NCBI RefSeq assembly: GCF_030586465.1
Contig: NZ_JAUQYP010000001.1
Location: 783,300 to 847,299 of the forward strand
DNA from: Actinotalea lenta
GTDB taxonomy: Bacteria > Actinomycetota > Actinomycetes > Actinomycetales > Cellulomonadaceae
Reading direction: 5' to 3'
DNA: 64,000 bases
Positions within the stretch are counted from its first letter, which is position 1. Each line of letters opens with the position of its first letter. Under the pieces are notes generated by a model. That model saw only the letters and a program-made list of their open reading frames with translations, made no database searches and was not told where the DNA came from. Position numbers and translations under genes: made by a program. Positions 29,216-37,522 of the stretch are shown in pieces.

Positions 29216-30843
29216 GGGCGGTCGTCGTCGGTGGCGGAGCGTCCGGCCTGGCGAGCGCCGCGCTGCTCGCGCGCGAGGGGTACCAGGTCACCCTGCTCGA
29301 GGCGCGCGCGGAGGTCGGCGGGCGTGCGTCCGTGTGGGCGGCCGACGGCTTCCGGTTCGACATCGGGCCGTCCTGGTACCTCATGCCGGAGGTGTTCGAG
29401 CACTTCTTCGCGCTCATGGGCACGTCCGCCGCCGACGAGCTGGACCTCGTGTCGCTCGACCCCGCCTACCGGGCGTTCTTCGAGCGGTACGAGCCGCTCG
29501 ACGTGCACTCGGACGTCGAGGCCTCGGCGGCGCTGTTCGAGTCGATCGAGCCGGGCGCAGGCGATCGGATCCGGGGCTACCTGGACTCGGCGTCCGAGGC
29601 GTACCACATGGCGCTCCGCCACTTCCTGTACACCACCTACGCCTCAGTGCTGCCGCTGGCGAACCGCGAGGTGCTGCGCCGTGCGCCGCGGCTGGCACGG
29701 TTGCTGACCCGCTCGCTGGAGTCACGGATCCACGCGACGGTTCGCGACACCCGGTTGCGGCAGATCCTCGGGTACCCCGCGGTGTTCCTGGGCGCCTCGC
29801 CCCGCCTGACGCCGAGCATGTACCACCTGATGAGCCATCTCGACCTGGCCGACGGGGTGCTCTACCCGCAGGGCGGTTTCGGCCAGGTGATCGAGGCGCT
29901 GCGGCGGGTCGCCGAGCGCGCGGGCGTCGACATCCGCACCGGGTGCCGGGTCACCTCGATCACCACCGCGGCGGCCCACGGGTCGGCCCGACCGCTCAGG
30001 CTCGCCCGGGGGCAGCGGGCGCGCGTGACCGGGGTCGCCGTCACCGGGCCCGAGGGACCGGATCAGCTGGACGCCGACCTCGTCGTCGCGGCGACCGACC
30101 TCGAGGAGACGGAGCAGAGGCTGCTGCCCGCCGCGCTACGGACCTACTCGCCACGGTGGTGGCGGCGCCAGGTCCCTGGGCCCAGCGCGGTGATGGTCTA
30201 CCTCGGCGTGCGGGGCGCCCTGCCCCAGCTGGCACACCACTCGCTGTTCCTCGCGCACGAGTGGGACGCGACGTTCGACCTGATCTTCGATCGCCGCGCC
30301 CGCCGACCGGCCCCGATGCCCGACCCGACCTCGGTGTACGTGTCGCGAACCTCGGCCACCGACTCCGGTGCGGCCCCGGACGGCCACGAGAACCTGGTGA
30401 TCCTGGTGCCCGTCCCGGCGGACGTCGAGCTGGGGGGCGGGGGCGTGGACCGCGCCGGGGACCCGTGGGTCGAGGCCGTCGCGGACGAGGCGATCGCTCA
30501 GGTCGCCGACTGGGCGCACGTCCCGGACCTCGCCGAGCGCATCGTGGTGCGCCGCACCGTGGGGCCCGCCGACTGGGCGCGCGACCTGCGGGCCTGGCGA
30601 GGGACCGCGCTCGGGCCGGCCCACACCCTGCGGCAGTCGGCGATGTTCCGCGCGGGGAACGCTTCGCGCCGTGTGGCTGGGCTGCTGTACGCGGGCGGGT
30701 CCGTCATCCCCGGGATCGGGGTGCCGATGTGCCTGATCAGCGCCGAGCTCGTGATCAAGCGGCTGCGGGGGGACACCTCGACCGGACCGCTCCCTGAGCC
30801 GGCCCCCACCCGCGCGGTCTCCGACCGGACGGCCGGTTCGTGA
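29212..30843 (+). CDS. crtI: Phytoene desaturase
   Basis: 543 residues. N-terminal FAD-binding motif VVVGGGASGLASAALLAREG, and the C-terminal GLLYAGGSVIPGIGVPMCLIS signature of CrtI-type desaturases. It introduces four double bonds to make lycopene, at the membrane. Ends in a GTGA overlap with crtYe. Confidence 0.95.
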   Translation: MRAVVVGGGASGLASAALLAREGYQVTLLEARAEVGGRASVWAADGFRFDIGPSWYLMPEVFEHFFALMGTSAADELDLVSLDPAYRAFFERYEPLDVHSDVEASAALFESIEPGAGDRIRGYLDSASEAYHMALRHFLYTTYASVLPLANREVLRRAPRLARLLTRSLESRIHATVRDTRLRQILGYPAVFLGASPRLTPSMYHLMSHLDLADGVLYPQGGFGQVIEALRRVAERAGVDIRTGCRVTSITTAAAHGSARPLRLARGQRARVTGVAVTGPEGPDQLDADLVVAATDLEETEQRLLPAALRTYSPRWWRRQVPGPSAVMVYLGVRGALPQLAHHSLFLAHEWDATFDLIFDRRARRPAPMPDPTSVYVSRTSATDSGAAPDGHENLVILVPVPADVELGGGGVDRAGDPWVEAVADEAIAQVADWAHVPDLAERIVVRRTVGPADWARDLRAWRGTALGPAHTLRQSAMFRAGNASRRVAGLLYAGGSVIPGIGVPMCLISAELVIKRLRGDTSTGPLPEPAPTRAVSDRTAGS

Positions 30844-31175
30844 GGTTCGCCTACGCCGCGGTGCTCCTCGTCTCGATCGCGGGGATGCTCGTGCTCGACC
30901 GTCGCCACCGTCTGGTGGTGTTCGCTGCTCCGTTGCGTGCCCTGGCCGTCCTGACGATCGGCGTGGGGTTCTTCCTGGTCTGGGACCTGGCCGGGATCGG
31001 GCTGAGGATCTTCTTCGTCGGGGACGGGCCGTACCAGTCCGGGGTTCGCCTGGCGCCCGAGCTGCCGATCGAGGAGGTCGGCTTTCTCCTCCTGCTGTGC
31101 CACCTGGCGCTGGTGCTCGCCGCAGTTGCGGAGCGGGTGCGCCGTGCCCGGCGCGGAGCGGGGGCGGGGGAGTGA
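30840..31175 (+). CDS. crtYe: Lycopene epsilon-cyclase-type subunit 1
   Basis: 111 residues, three hydrophobic helices, with the lycopene-cyclase-domain motif PELPIEEVGFLLL. One half of a heterodimeric cyclase that, in Corynebacterium and Micrococcus, closes the rings of a C50 chain. GTG start inside the crtI stop. Epsilon versus gamma or beta ring type cannot be told from sequence alone. Confidence 0.88.
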   Translation: MRFAYAAVLLVSIAGMLVLDRRHRLVVFAAPLRALAVLTIGVGFFLVWDLAGIGLRIFFVGDGPYQSGVRLAPELPIEEVGFLLLLCHLALVLAAVAERVRRARRGAGAGE

Positions 31176-31477
31176 TCGCGTACCTGCTGCTGGCCGTGCC
31201 GTTCCTGGCGGTGGCGCTCGGGGTGCTCCTGCTGGTGCGGCGCCGCACGGGGGGCCCGAACTGGGCGGTGGTCGTGGCGTGCCTCCTGGTGCTGGTGGCG
31301 CTCACCGCAGTGTTCGACAATGTGATCGTGGCGGCCGGGATCGTGGGCTACGACCCGGCGCGGACCCTCGGGGTGCGGCTGGGGGTCGCGCCGGTGGAGG
31401 ACTTCGCCTACGCCGTGGCGGCCGCTCTGCTGCTCCCGGCCCTGTGGCGGCTCCTGGACCGGGAGGCCCGTCGGTGA
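31172..31477 (+). CDS. crtYf: Lycopene cyclase-type subunit 2
   Basis: 101 residues from GTG 31172 (GTGA overlap). Three hydrophobic helices and the motif APVEDFAYAVAAALLLP, the counterpart of the PIEE motif in subunit 1. Partner of crtYe in the heterodimeric C50 cyclase. Confidence 0.88.
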   Translation: MIAYLLLAVPFLAVALGVLLLVRRRTGGPNWAVVVACLLVLVALTAVFDNVIVAAGIVGYDPARTLGVRLGVAPVEDFAYAVAAALLLPALWRLLDREARR

Positions 31478-32352
31478 GCGTCGAGACGTCCCCAGGTCTG
31501 CTGCGCCAGCTCGTGATGGCGTCCCGTCCGCTGTCCTGGGTCAACACCGCCTATCCCTTCGGCGCGGCGTACCTGATGGCCGGCGGCGGGGTGGACGTCC
31601 GGTTCGTCGTCGGCGTGCTGTTCTTCCTGGTGCCGTACAACCTGCTGATGTACGGGATCAACGACGTGTTCGATCACGAGTCGGACCTGCGCAACCCGCG
31701 CAAGGGCGGCGTGGAGGGCGCGTTGCTGGACGTGCGCGTGCACCGCGCGACGCTGTGGTCGGCCGCGCTGCTGCCGGTGCCGTTCGTGGTGTGGCTCCTC
31801 GCGCAGGGCTCGGGGGCCGCCGCGGTGGTGCTGGGGGTGTCCCTGTTCGCGGTGGTCGCCTACTCGGCACCGGGCCTGCGCTTCAAGGAGCGTCCGGTCC
31901 TCGACTCGATGACGTCGAGCACGCACTTCGTGTCCCCTGCGCTGTACGGGCTGGTCCTGGTGGGCGAGCCGATCGGCCGGACCGGGTGGACGGTGCTGGC
32001 TGCGTTCTTCGCGTGGGGGATGGCCAGCCAGGCCTTCGGCGCGGTCCAGGACGTCGTCGCGGACCGCGAGGCAGGTATCGGGTCGGTCGCCACGGTGCTG
32101 GGTGCGGCGCGGACCGTCCGGCTCGCCGTGGGCCTGTGGGTGCTGGCCGGCGCGCTGCTCCTGACGACGGCGTGGCCCGGACCGCTCGCCGCGGCGCTCG
32201 TGCTCCCCTACGTCGGTCTGGCGTGGCCGTTCCGGTCGGTGCCGGACGAGCGCGCCGACGCCGCGCACCGCGGTTGGCAGCAGTTCCTGGTGGCCAACTA
32301 CGTCGTGGGGTTCGCGGTCACGATGCTGCTGATCTGGGCGGTCTGGCGGTGA
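31474..32352 (+). CDS. crtEb: Lycopene elongase (UbiA prenyltransferase)
   Basis: 292 residues from GTG 31474 (GTGA overlap). UbiA fold with about eight helices and the Mg-diphosphate motifs NDVFDHESD and DVVADREAGIGS. Members of this group add two C5 units to lycopene, giving flavuxanthin or a related C50 intermediate that CrtYe/Yf cyclise. Gene order idi-E-B-I-Ye-Yf-Eb predicts a decaprenoxanthin- or sarcinaxanthin-like C50 pigment. Confidence 0.92.
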   Translation: MSVETSPGLLRQLVMASRPLSWVNTAYPFGAAYLMAGGGVDVRFVVGVLFFLVPYNLLMYGINDVFDHESDLRNPRKGGVEGALLDVRVHRATLWSAALLPVPFVVWLLAQGSGAAAVVLGVSLFAVVAYSAPGLRFKERPVLDSMTSSTHFVSPALYGLVLVGEPIGRTGWTVLAAFFAWGMASQAFGAVQDVVADREAGIGSVATVLGAARTVRLAVGLWVLAGALLLTTAWPGPLAAALVLPYVGLAWPFRSVPDERADAAHRGWQQFLVANYVVGFAVTMLLIWAVWR

Positions 32353-32850
32353 CCTGGCCGTCGTTCACGAGAATGCGCTGCCGGGTCGCGGAGGAGTACA
32401 CGCGACCCGGCAGCGCGCGTCCTGAGTCGGCATCCCCCGAGCGGACCAGGACGGTCTCGGCGCCGACCACTGGGGTCGGCACCACGGATGACGAAGAGCT
32501 GTGCGCGGCCCCCCAGCCCCTCACGCTCGATCGTCATCCATGACCCGCCGGGGAACACATGGTGGGTGAGGCATGCCCGCTGTCATGTGCTCCCTGACGG
32601 AAGTCATGGCATCAGTGTGCGCTGTCCTGGCCGCGGACGCCAAGGCGGTTCCGTGATCAGTCTCGCATGGTGGGACCGTGGAGGCATCTGACCAGGTCAG
32701 ATGCCACAAATCGGACACGCTTTCACCCGTCCGGCCGGTACCGCAGACGCGTGGCCGCGGAGTCATAGGTGGTTTGACAGGCGGGCTATACCGGGTGGGG
32801 TACGCCGCACCGGCGGGCACGCGTGCCGGGGGAGCCGCCGCCCCGTGTGG
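32353..32850. other. 498-base gap between convergent crtEb and upp
   Basis: No convincing gene: the short open frames lack ribosome sites and any recognisable protein pattern. The stretch holds one long palindrome (32684-32704) and a TTGACA at 32774-32779 without a good -10. It is unusually long for a gap between convergent genes in this window and may hold an unrecognised small RNA or remnant. Confidence 0.5.
32684..32704. promoter_or_regulatory. 21-bp perfect palindrome
   Basis: GCATCTGACC at 32684-32693, a central A, then GGTCAGATGC at 32695-32704: ten-base arms with no mismatch. As RNA it could fold into a nine-base stem with a three-base loop, but no T-run follows. Either a repressor operator or a bidirectional terminator between the crt operon and upp. 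Confidence 0.55.
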
Positions 32851-33486
32851 TCACACCACGCCGTAGAGCCGGTCCCCGGCGTCTCCGAGCCCGGGCACGA
32901 TGTAGCCCTTCTCGTTCAGGCGCTCATCCACCGCGGCGACCACCACGCGCACGTCGGCCCGCTCGCCGACGTGCTGCTCCACCGTCGCGATGCCCTCCGG
33001 CGCAGCCAGGAGACAGATGCAGGTCACGTCGGTCGCGCCGCGCTCGAAGAGGTAGTCGATGCTGGCGACCAGCGTGCCTCCGGTGGCGAGCATCGGATCC
33101 AGCACGTAGCACTGCCGACCGGACAGGTCGTCGGGCAGACGGTTGGCGTAGGTGATCGCCTGGAGCGTCTCCTCGTCACGCTGCAGGCCGAGGAAGCCGA
33201 CCTCCGCCGTGGGAAGCAGGCGGGACATGCCCTCGAGCATCCCGAGCCCCGCACGCAGGATCGGTACCACCATCGGCTTGGGCGCAGCCAGGTGCGTCCC
33301 GGTGGTGGGGGCGACCGGCGTGACGATGTCGCGCGGCTCGGTGCGCACGTCTCGCGTCGCCTCGTAGGCCAGGAGCGTGACCAGCTCCTCGACCAGCTGC
33401 CGGAACGTCGCGGACGGTGTCTCGACATCCCGCAGCAGCGTGAGCTTGTGGGCGATGAGCGGGTGGTCGGCGACGTGCAAGCGCAT
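32851..33486 (-). CDS. upp: Uracil phosphoribosyltransferase
   Basis: 211 residues, normal length. It makes UMP from uracil and PRPP. The PRPP-binding loop [11 protein letters not shown] and the C-terminal [17 protein letters not shown] uracil-binding region are intact. Divergent from tadA. Confidence 0.96.
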   Translation of the reverse strand: MRLHVADHPLIAHKLTLLRDVETPSATFRQLVEELVTLLAYEATRDVRTEPRDIVTPVAPTTGTHLAAPKPMVVPILRAGLGMLEGMSRLLPTAEVGFLGLQRDEETLQAITYANRLPDDLSGRQCYVLDPMLATGGTLVASIDYLFERGATDVTCICLLAAPEGIATVEQHVGERADVRVVVAAVDERLNEKGYIVPGLGDAGDRLYGVV

Positions 33487-33553
33487 GGGGGAAACCTACC
33501 GGCTGACGGAGCGGCCGCGGTGCGGCGCGGCGGTGCTCTGCCAGAGTTGACGC

Positions 33554-34018
33554 GTGCGGACCCAGCATGATCGCGATGCCGCGGCGATGACCCTCGCGCT
33601 GGCCGAGGCGCGCCGGTCGCCGGCCACGGGCGACGTGCCGGTCGGGGCTGTCGTGCTGGATGGCGACGACCGGGTGGTGGGTCGCGGGCACAACGCCCGG
33701 GAGGCGACCGGCGATCCTACGGCGCACGCCGAGGTGCTCGCCCTGCGCGCTGCGTCGGCCGCCCTGGGGACGTGGCGGCTGGAGGGCTGCACCCTGGTGG
33801 TCACGCTCGAACCGTGCGCCATGTGCGCAGGGGCGATCGTGCTGGCACGCGTCCCTCGGCTGGTGCTCGGCGCGTGGGATCCCAAGGCGGGCGCGTGCGG
33901 GTCGGTGCACGACCTCGTGCGCGACCCGCGTCTGAACCACCGGACCGAGGTCGTCGGCGGCGTGCTCGCCGACGAGTGCGGGACCCTGCTCCGGGAGTTC
34001 TTCGACGCGCAGCGCTGA
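33554..34018 (+). CDS. tadA: tRNA-specific adenosine deaminase
   Basis: 154 residues. Zinc-deaminase motifs HAE (PTAHAEVLAL) and PCAMC. It converts A34 to inosine in tRNA-Arg(ACG) in the cytosol. GTG start; CAGAGT about nine bases upstream could be a -10 of a leaderless message. Confidence 0.92.
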   Translation: MRTQHDRDAAAMTLALAEARRSPATGDVPVGAVVLDGDDRVVGRGHNAREATGDPTAHAEVLALRAASAALGTWRLEGCTLVVTLEPCAMCAGAIVLARVPRLVLGAWDPKAGACGSVHDLVRDPRLNHRTEVVGGVLADECGTLLREFFDAQR

Positions 34019-34075
34019 CGCCCAGCGGCCGGGTCGGGACGACGCGCGCCCTCCCGCTCGGCCGCCGGCCGGAGT

Positions 34076-34465
34076 ATGAAGGGGGTCATGACCGAGCACA
34101 GGCATGGCAAGACGGTCCTCGACGACCTCAACCCGCTGACCCGGAACCTCCGCCACGCGATCCCCGACGTCTACACCGGCTTCCGCGAGCTGCACCACGC
34201 GGCGTTCGCGGCCGGCGAGGGGCTGGACACCGCGACCAAGGAGCTCATCGCCGTCGCGATCGCGGTGATCGAGCAGTGCGACGGCTGCATCGCGTCGCAC
34301 AGCCGCGGTGCGGTGCGCGCGGGTGCGACCAAGGAGCAGTGCGCCGACGCGCTCGCGGTCACGTTCCTCATGGGTGGTGGCCCGGCGAGCATCTACGCCC
34401 CACGCGCGTACGACGCCTTCTGCGAGTTCTACGACACCGAGCACGGGGTGAGCGTCACGGCGTGA
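34076..34465 (+). CDS. AhpD-like carboxymuconolactone decarboxylase-family protein
   Basis: 129 residues. The motif EQCDGCIASHSRGA gives the CxxCxxxH redox centre of AhpD-like alkylhydroperoxidases. A second ATG at 34088 is an alternative start; neither has an ideal ribosome site. Likely an oxidative-stress or thiol-dependent peroxidase-type protein. Convergent with the sirtuin gene with three bases between. Confidence 0.83.
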   Translation: MKGVMTEHRHGKTVLDDLNPLTRNLRHAIPDVYTGFRELHHAAFAAGEGLDTATKELIAVAIAVIEQCDGCIASHSRGAVRAGATKEQCADALAVTFLMGGGPASIYAPRAYDAFCEFYDTEHGVSVTA

Positions 34466-34468
34466 TCG

Positions 34469-35347
34469 TCACCGCGTGGCCGGGTGCGGGGCCGGCAGCG
34501 TCTCCGCCAGCGCCGGCAGCACCTGCGAGGTCCCGGCATGCACGCGCACGGTCGCGACGTCGTCGCCCCGGGTCCGGCCCCGGTTGACCACCACCACGGG
34601 CTTGCCCGCCCTCGCGGCGTGGCGGACGAACCGTAGCCCGCTGAGCACGGCCAGCGAGCTGCCGGCCACGAGGAGTGCCTCCGCGTCGTCGACGATCGCG
34701 TAGGCGCGGGCGACGCGGTCCGGCGGCACGTTCTCGCCGAAGTACGTGATGTCCGGTTTGAGCGTGCCGCCGCAGCGCTCGCAGTCGGCCACGACGAACC
34801 CCTCCGTGGAGGCGATGACGGCGTCGGCGTCGGGCGCGATCTCGACGTCCTCGACGGTGGCACGCTCCGCGAAGCCGGGGTTGAGCGCCTCGAGGCGACG
34901 GGCCAGCGCGTCCCGCGTGGTGCGCGCGCCGCAGGCGAGGCACACGACGTCGGCGTACGTGCCGTGCAGGTCCACCACACGCCGGCTGCCGGCCTGGCGG
35001 TGCAGCCGGTCGACGTTCTGGGTGATCAGCCCCACCAGCACGCCCCGCCCCTCGAGGTCCGCCAGCGCGACGTGCCCCGGGTTGGGGTGGGTGCGGTGCA
35101 CGTGCCGCCAACCGACGTGGTTGCGGGCCCAGTAGGTGCGGCGGAACGCTGGGTCGGAGACGAACTGCTGGAAGGTCATCGGGGTGCGCGGGGGCGAGTC
35201 CGGGCCGCGGTAGTCGGGGATGCCGGAGTCGGTCGAGATGCCCGCGCCGGTCAGCGCTGCGATCCGTAGCCCGGTGAGCACGCGCGTCGCCGCCGCGATG
35301 CCGTCGACCAGGCCGAGGGTCGGGACGGCGGGCTCGGGCAGGCGCAC
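34469..35347 (-). CDS. Sirtuin (NAD-dependent protein deacetylase)
   Basis: 292 residues from GTG 35347. Rossmann motif LTGAGISTDSGIPDYRG, catalytic His in DLHG after TQNVDRLH, and a zinc ribbon CLAC...CERC. It removes acyl groups from lysine using NAD+. The longer open frame reaching 35500 would overlap the tRNA on the other strand, so the GTG is preferred. TACCCT about six bases before the GTG suggests a leaderless transcript. Confidence 0.9.
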   Translation of the reverse strand: MRLPEPAVPTLGLVDGIAAATRVLTGLRIAALTGAGISTDSGIPDYRGPDSPPRTPMTFQQFVSDPAFRRTYWARNHVGWRHVHRTHPNPGHVALADLEGRGVLVGLITQNVDRLHRQAGSRRVVDLHGTYADVVCLACGARTTRDALARRLEALNPGFAERATVEDVEIAPDADAVIASTEGFVVADCERCGGTLKPDITYFGENVPPDRVARAYAIVDDAEALLVAGSSLAVLSGLRFVRHAARAGKPVVVVNRGRTRGDDVATVRVHAGTSQVLPALAETLPAPHPATR

Positions 35348-35478
35348 GGTGCCAGGGTAGGTGCGCGGCCGCGAGGCGCCACACCGGGCGGGGTGCCGGG
35401 GGCACCCGACCTGCCGCTCGAGCCCGCCGGCCCCGGGATTGTCGCCGGCCCCGTCCGCTCGGGTATCCTCGCCCGCGA

Positions 35479-35566
35479 GGTAGCGTGTCCGAGCGGCCAA
35501 AGGAGCACGCCTCGAAAGCGTGTGTGGGTGATGAGCCCACCGTGGGTTCGAATCCCACCGCTACCG
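35479..35566 (+). tRNA. tRNA-Ser(CGA)
   Basis: 88 bases with a closed acceptor stem GGTAGCG/CGCTACC, discriminator G, an anticodon loop CTCGAAA at 35511-35517 (anticodon CGA, codon UCG), a long variable arm (class II) and the T-loop GTTCGAATC. The CCA end is not encoded. Followed by a short GATCTC hairpin and a strong terminator. Confidence 0.95.
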
Positions 35567-35590
35567 CGCTGTGATCTCTCAGGAGATCGG

Positions 35591-35622
35591 AAACGGGCCG
35601 GACCTATGGGTTCGGCCCGTTT
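35591..35622 (+). terminator. Intrinsic terminator after tRNA-Ser
   Basis: AAACGGGCCG at 35591-35600 pairs with CGGCCCGTTT at 35613-35622. The inner GACC/GGTT pairs too, leaving a TATG loop. The arm ends in TTT. It also lies before the convergent metS gene. Confidence 0.85.
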
Positions 35623-35689
35623 CGTCGTCGGCCTGACCGGGTGTCTCCGCCTCAGGTCGCCGTGGAGCGCGGTGGCCGGCCCGCGGGGT

Positions 35690-35806
35690 TCAGTCCCGCT
35701 CGTCGTCGGCGCGGGTGTCACGGCGCAGCAGCACGATGCTGGCGGCCAGGCCGCCCCAGATGATCGTGACGCTCAGCACCAGGAACGTGATCGCGGTCGG
35801 TGTCAT
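35690..35806 (-). CDS. metS: MetS-type small subunit of NSS symporter
   Basis: A 38-residue single-helix protein: MTPTAITFLVLSVTIIWGG, then a charged tail (RRDTRADDERD). Its ATG overlaps the symporter stop (ATGA). In Corynebacterium the MetS subunit is required by the MetP transporter for methionine and alanine uptake. Length, topology and position all fit. Confidence 0.85.
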   Translation of the reverse strand: MTPTAITFLVLSVTIIWGGLAASIVLLRRDTRADDERD

Positions 35807-37386
35807 CGTGCTCTCCCTCGCAGCGTCGTGTCTCGGCCTCCCGCGAGCTCGGGGAGCGGGTCCGGCGTGAAGTCGTCCACGTCCCGCCGCCACCGGACGA
35901 GGGTCATGATCACGGCGACCCCTCCGGCAACCGACAGCGTCCCCCAGCCGAACCAGCCGAGGAACCACCCCGGGTAGTCGCCGTAGTGCGTCACCAGCAG
36001 GGTGTGCACGCCGGTGATGAGGATGTATCCGAGCACCAGCGGGACCACGATCCCGACGAGCGCACGCCACCACGCACCGAGCGAGAGCCCGGGACGGCCG
36101 TTGAGGTGTGCCTGCATCTCGCGCAGCCGGCGCAGCCCGAGGCCGAGCAGCAGCGTCGTCACCACGGCGGACCCCACCACGCCGACGTCGTTGACGTACT
36201 TGTCCACCACGTCGAGCGTGAGCAGGCCGGACCGGGTGGAGAACAGCGCGACGGAGAGAACGGCGGCGAGGCTGCCCAGCCGGAGCGCCGCCTGCCGCGA
36301 GGTCCAGCCGAGCTTCTCCTGGAACGCGGCGGAGACCACCTGCAGGATCGACAGCAGCGAGGTCATCCCTGCCAGCATCAGGGCGCCGAAGAACAGCACC
36401 CCGAACACCGGCCCGCCCGGCATCATGGACAGGATCTGCGGGAACGCCACGAACGCCAGGCCGACCCCCGCGACGGTGTCCAGGTCGGCCACGCCGACGC
36501 CCTGCTGGGCGGCCATGAACCCCAGGGCGCTGAACACCCCGATCCCGGCGAGCAGTTCGAACGAGGAGTTCGCGAACCCGACCACCAGGCCCGTCGAGGT
36601 GAGGTTCGCACGTCGGCGCAGGTAGGAGGAGTAGGTGATCATGATGCCGAACGCGATCGACAGCGAGAAGAAGATCTGCCCGTAGGCGGCGATCCACACC
36701 TGCGGGTCCCGCAGCGCGGGCCAGTCCGGCGTGAAGAACGCCGTGAGCCCGTCCAGCGCGCCGGGCAGTGTCACGGCGCGCACCACGATCGCCGCGAACA
36801 TCGCCACGAGCAGCGGGATGAAGACCACGTTGGCGCGCTCCAGCCCGCGCTGCACCCCCAGCGACAGCACCGCAATCGCGACCACCCAGACCAGCACCAG
36901 GGGGATGAGCACCCCGGGCACCACCTGGGTGGACACCGTCGTGGCCTCCGGCAGGTGCAGGAAGTCGGAGAAGAAGCCTCCCGGGTCGTCCCCCCACGCG
37001 AGGTTCGCGGCGAACACCATGTAGCTGGCCGCCCACGCGATGATCACCGTGTAGTAGAGGATGATCACCCAGCTCACGCCCACCTGGAACCAGCCGAGCC
37101 CCTCGGCGCGCCGGGTCAGCCGACGGAACGACGTCGGGGCGGCCCCGCGGAACCGGTGCCCGATCGAGTAGTCGAGCAGCAGGATCGGGATGCCGGCGGT
37201 CAGCAGCGCCACCAGGTACGGGATGAGGAACGCGCCACCGCCGTTCTCGTAGGCGACCCCAGGGAACCGCCAGATGTTGCCCAGGCCCACGGCGGATCCG
37301 ATCGCCGACAGGATGAAGCCGAGCTGCCCCGACCACTGCTCCCGGGCTGGTGCCGTGCCCGCCTGTTCCGCGCCAGTGTCCGCCAC
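35803..37386 (-). CDS. metP: Na+-dependent NSS-family amino acid transporter (MetP-like)
   Basis: 527 residues with about 12 hydrophobic helices. N-terminal hallmark WSGQLGFILSAIGSAVGLGNIWRFP (first helix with the Na+/substrate-binding GSAVGLGN). GTG start. Followed immediately by the 38-residue metS, which makes a methionine/alanine importer more likely than other NSS substrates. Confidence 0.87.
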   Translation of the reverse strand: MADTGAEQAGTAPAREQWSGQLGFILSAIGSAVGLGNIWRFPGVAYENGGGAFLIPYLVALLTAGIPILLLDYSIGHRFRGAAPTSFRRLTRRAEGLGWFQVGVSWVIILYYTVIIAWAASYMVFAANLAWGDDPGGFFSDFLHLPEATTVSTQVVPGVLIPLVLVWVVAIAVLSLGVQRGLERANVVFIPLLVAMFAAIVVRAVTLPGALDGLTAFFTPDWPALRDPQVWIAAYGQIFFSLSIAFGIMITYSSYLRRRANLTSTGLVVGFANSSFELLAGIGVFSALGFMAAQQGVGVADLDTVAGVGLAFVAFPQILSMMPGGPVFGVLFFGALMLAGMTSLLSILQVVSAAFQEKLGWTSRQAALRLGSLAAVLSVALFSTRSGLLTLDVVDKYVNDVGVVGSAVVTTLLLGLGLRRLREMQAHLNGRPGLSLGAWWRALVGIVVPLVLGYILITGVHTLLVTHYGDYPGWFLGWFGWGTLSVAGGVAVIMTLVRWRRDVDDFTPDPLPELAGGRDTTLRGRAR

Positions 37387-37522
37387 GTGGATCCCTTCTC
37401 TCGTGGAGCGGAACCCTACCGAGGCACGCCGGCGACGCCGAGGGCCCTTCGACCATGTGGACGGTGGGGGAGCGCCCGGGCTCTCGGAACAGGGTTCGGC
37501 CGAGAAGAGGCGATCGAGGGGG

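Noticed and set aside
32318..32524. 68-codon frame on the minus strand over the crtEb end
   Set aside because: Overlaps crtEb, has no ribosome site and shows no protein-like pattern.
32774..32806. TTGACA as a promoter in the crtEb-upp gap
   Set aside because: No -10 at acceptable spacing (TACGCC is 21 bases away) and no plus-strand gene to drive.
32678..32866. 62-codon frame on the plus strand containing the palindrome
   Set aside because: Starts within the palindrome region, overlaps the upp end, low-complexity translation and no homologous pattern recognised.
34469..35500. Longer start for the sirtuin (ATG at 35500)
   Set aside because: The extension would run antisense through tRNA-Ser and has no sirtuin-like sequence; GTG 35347 fits better.
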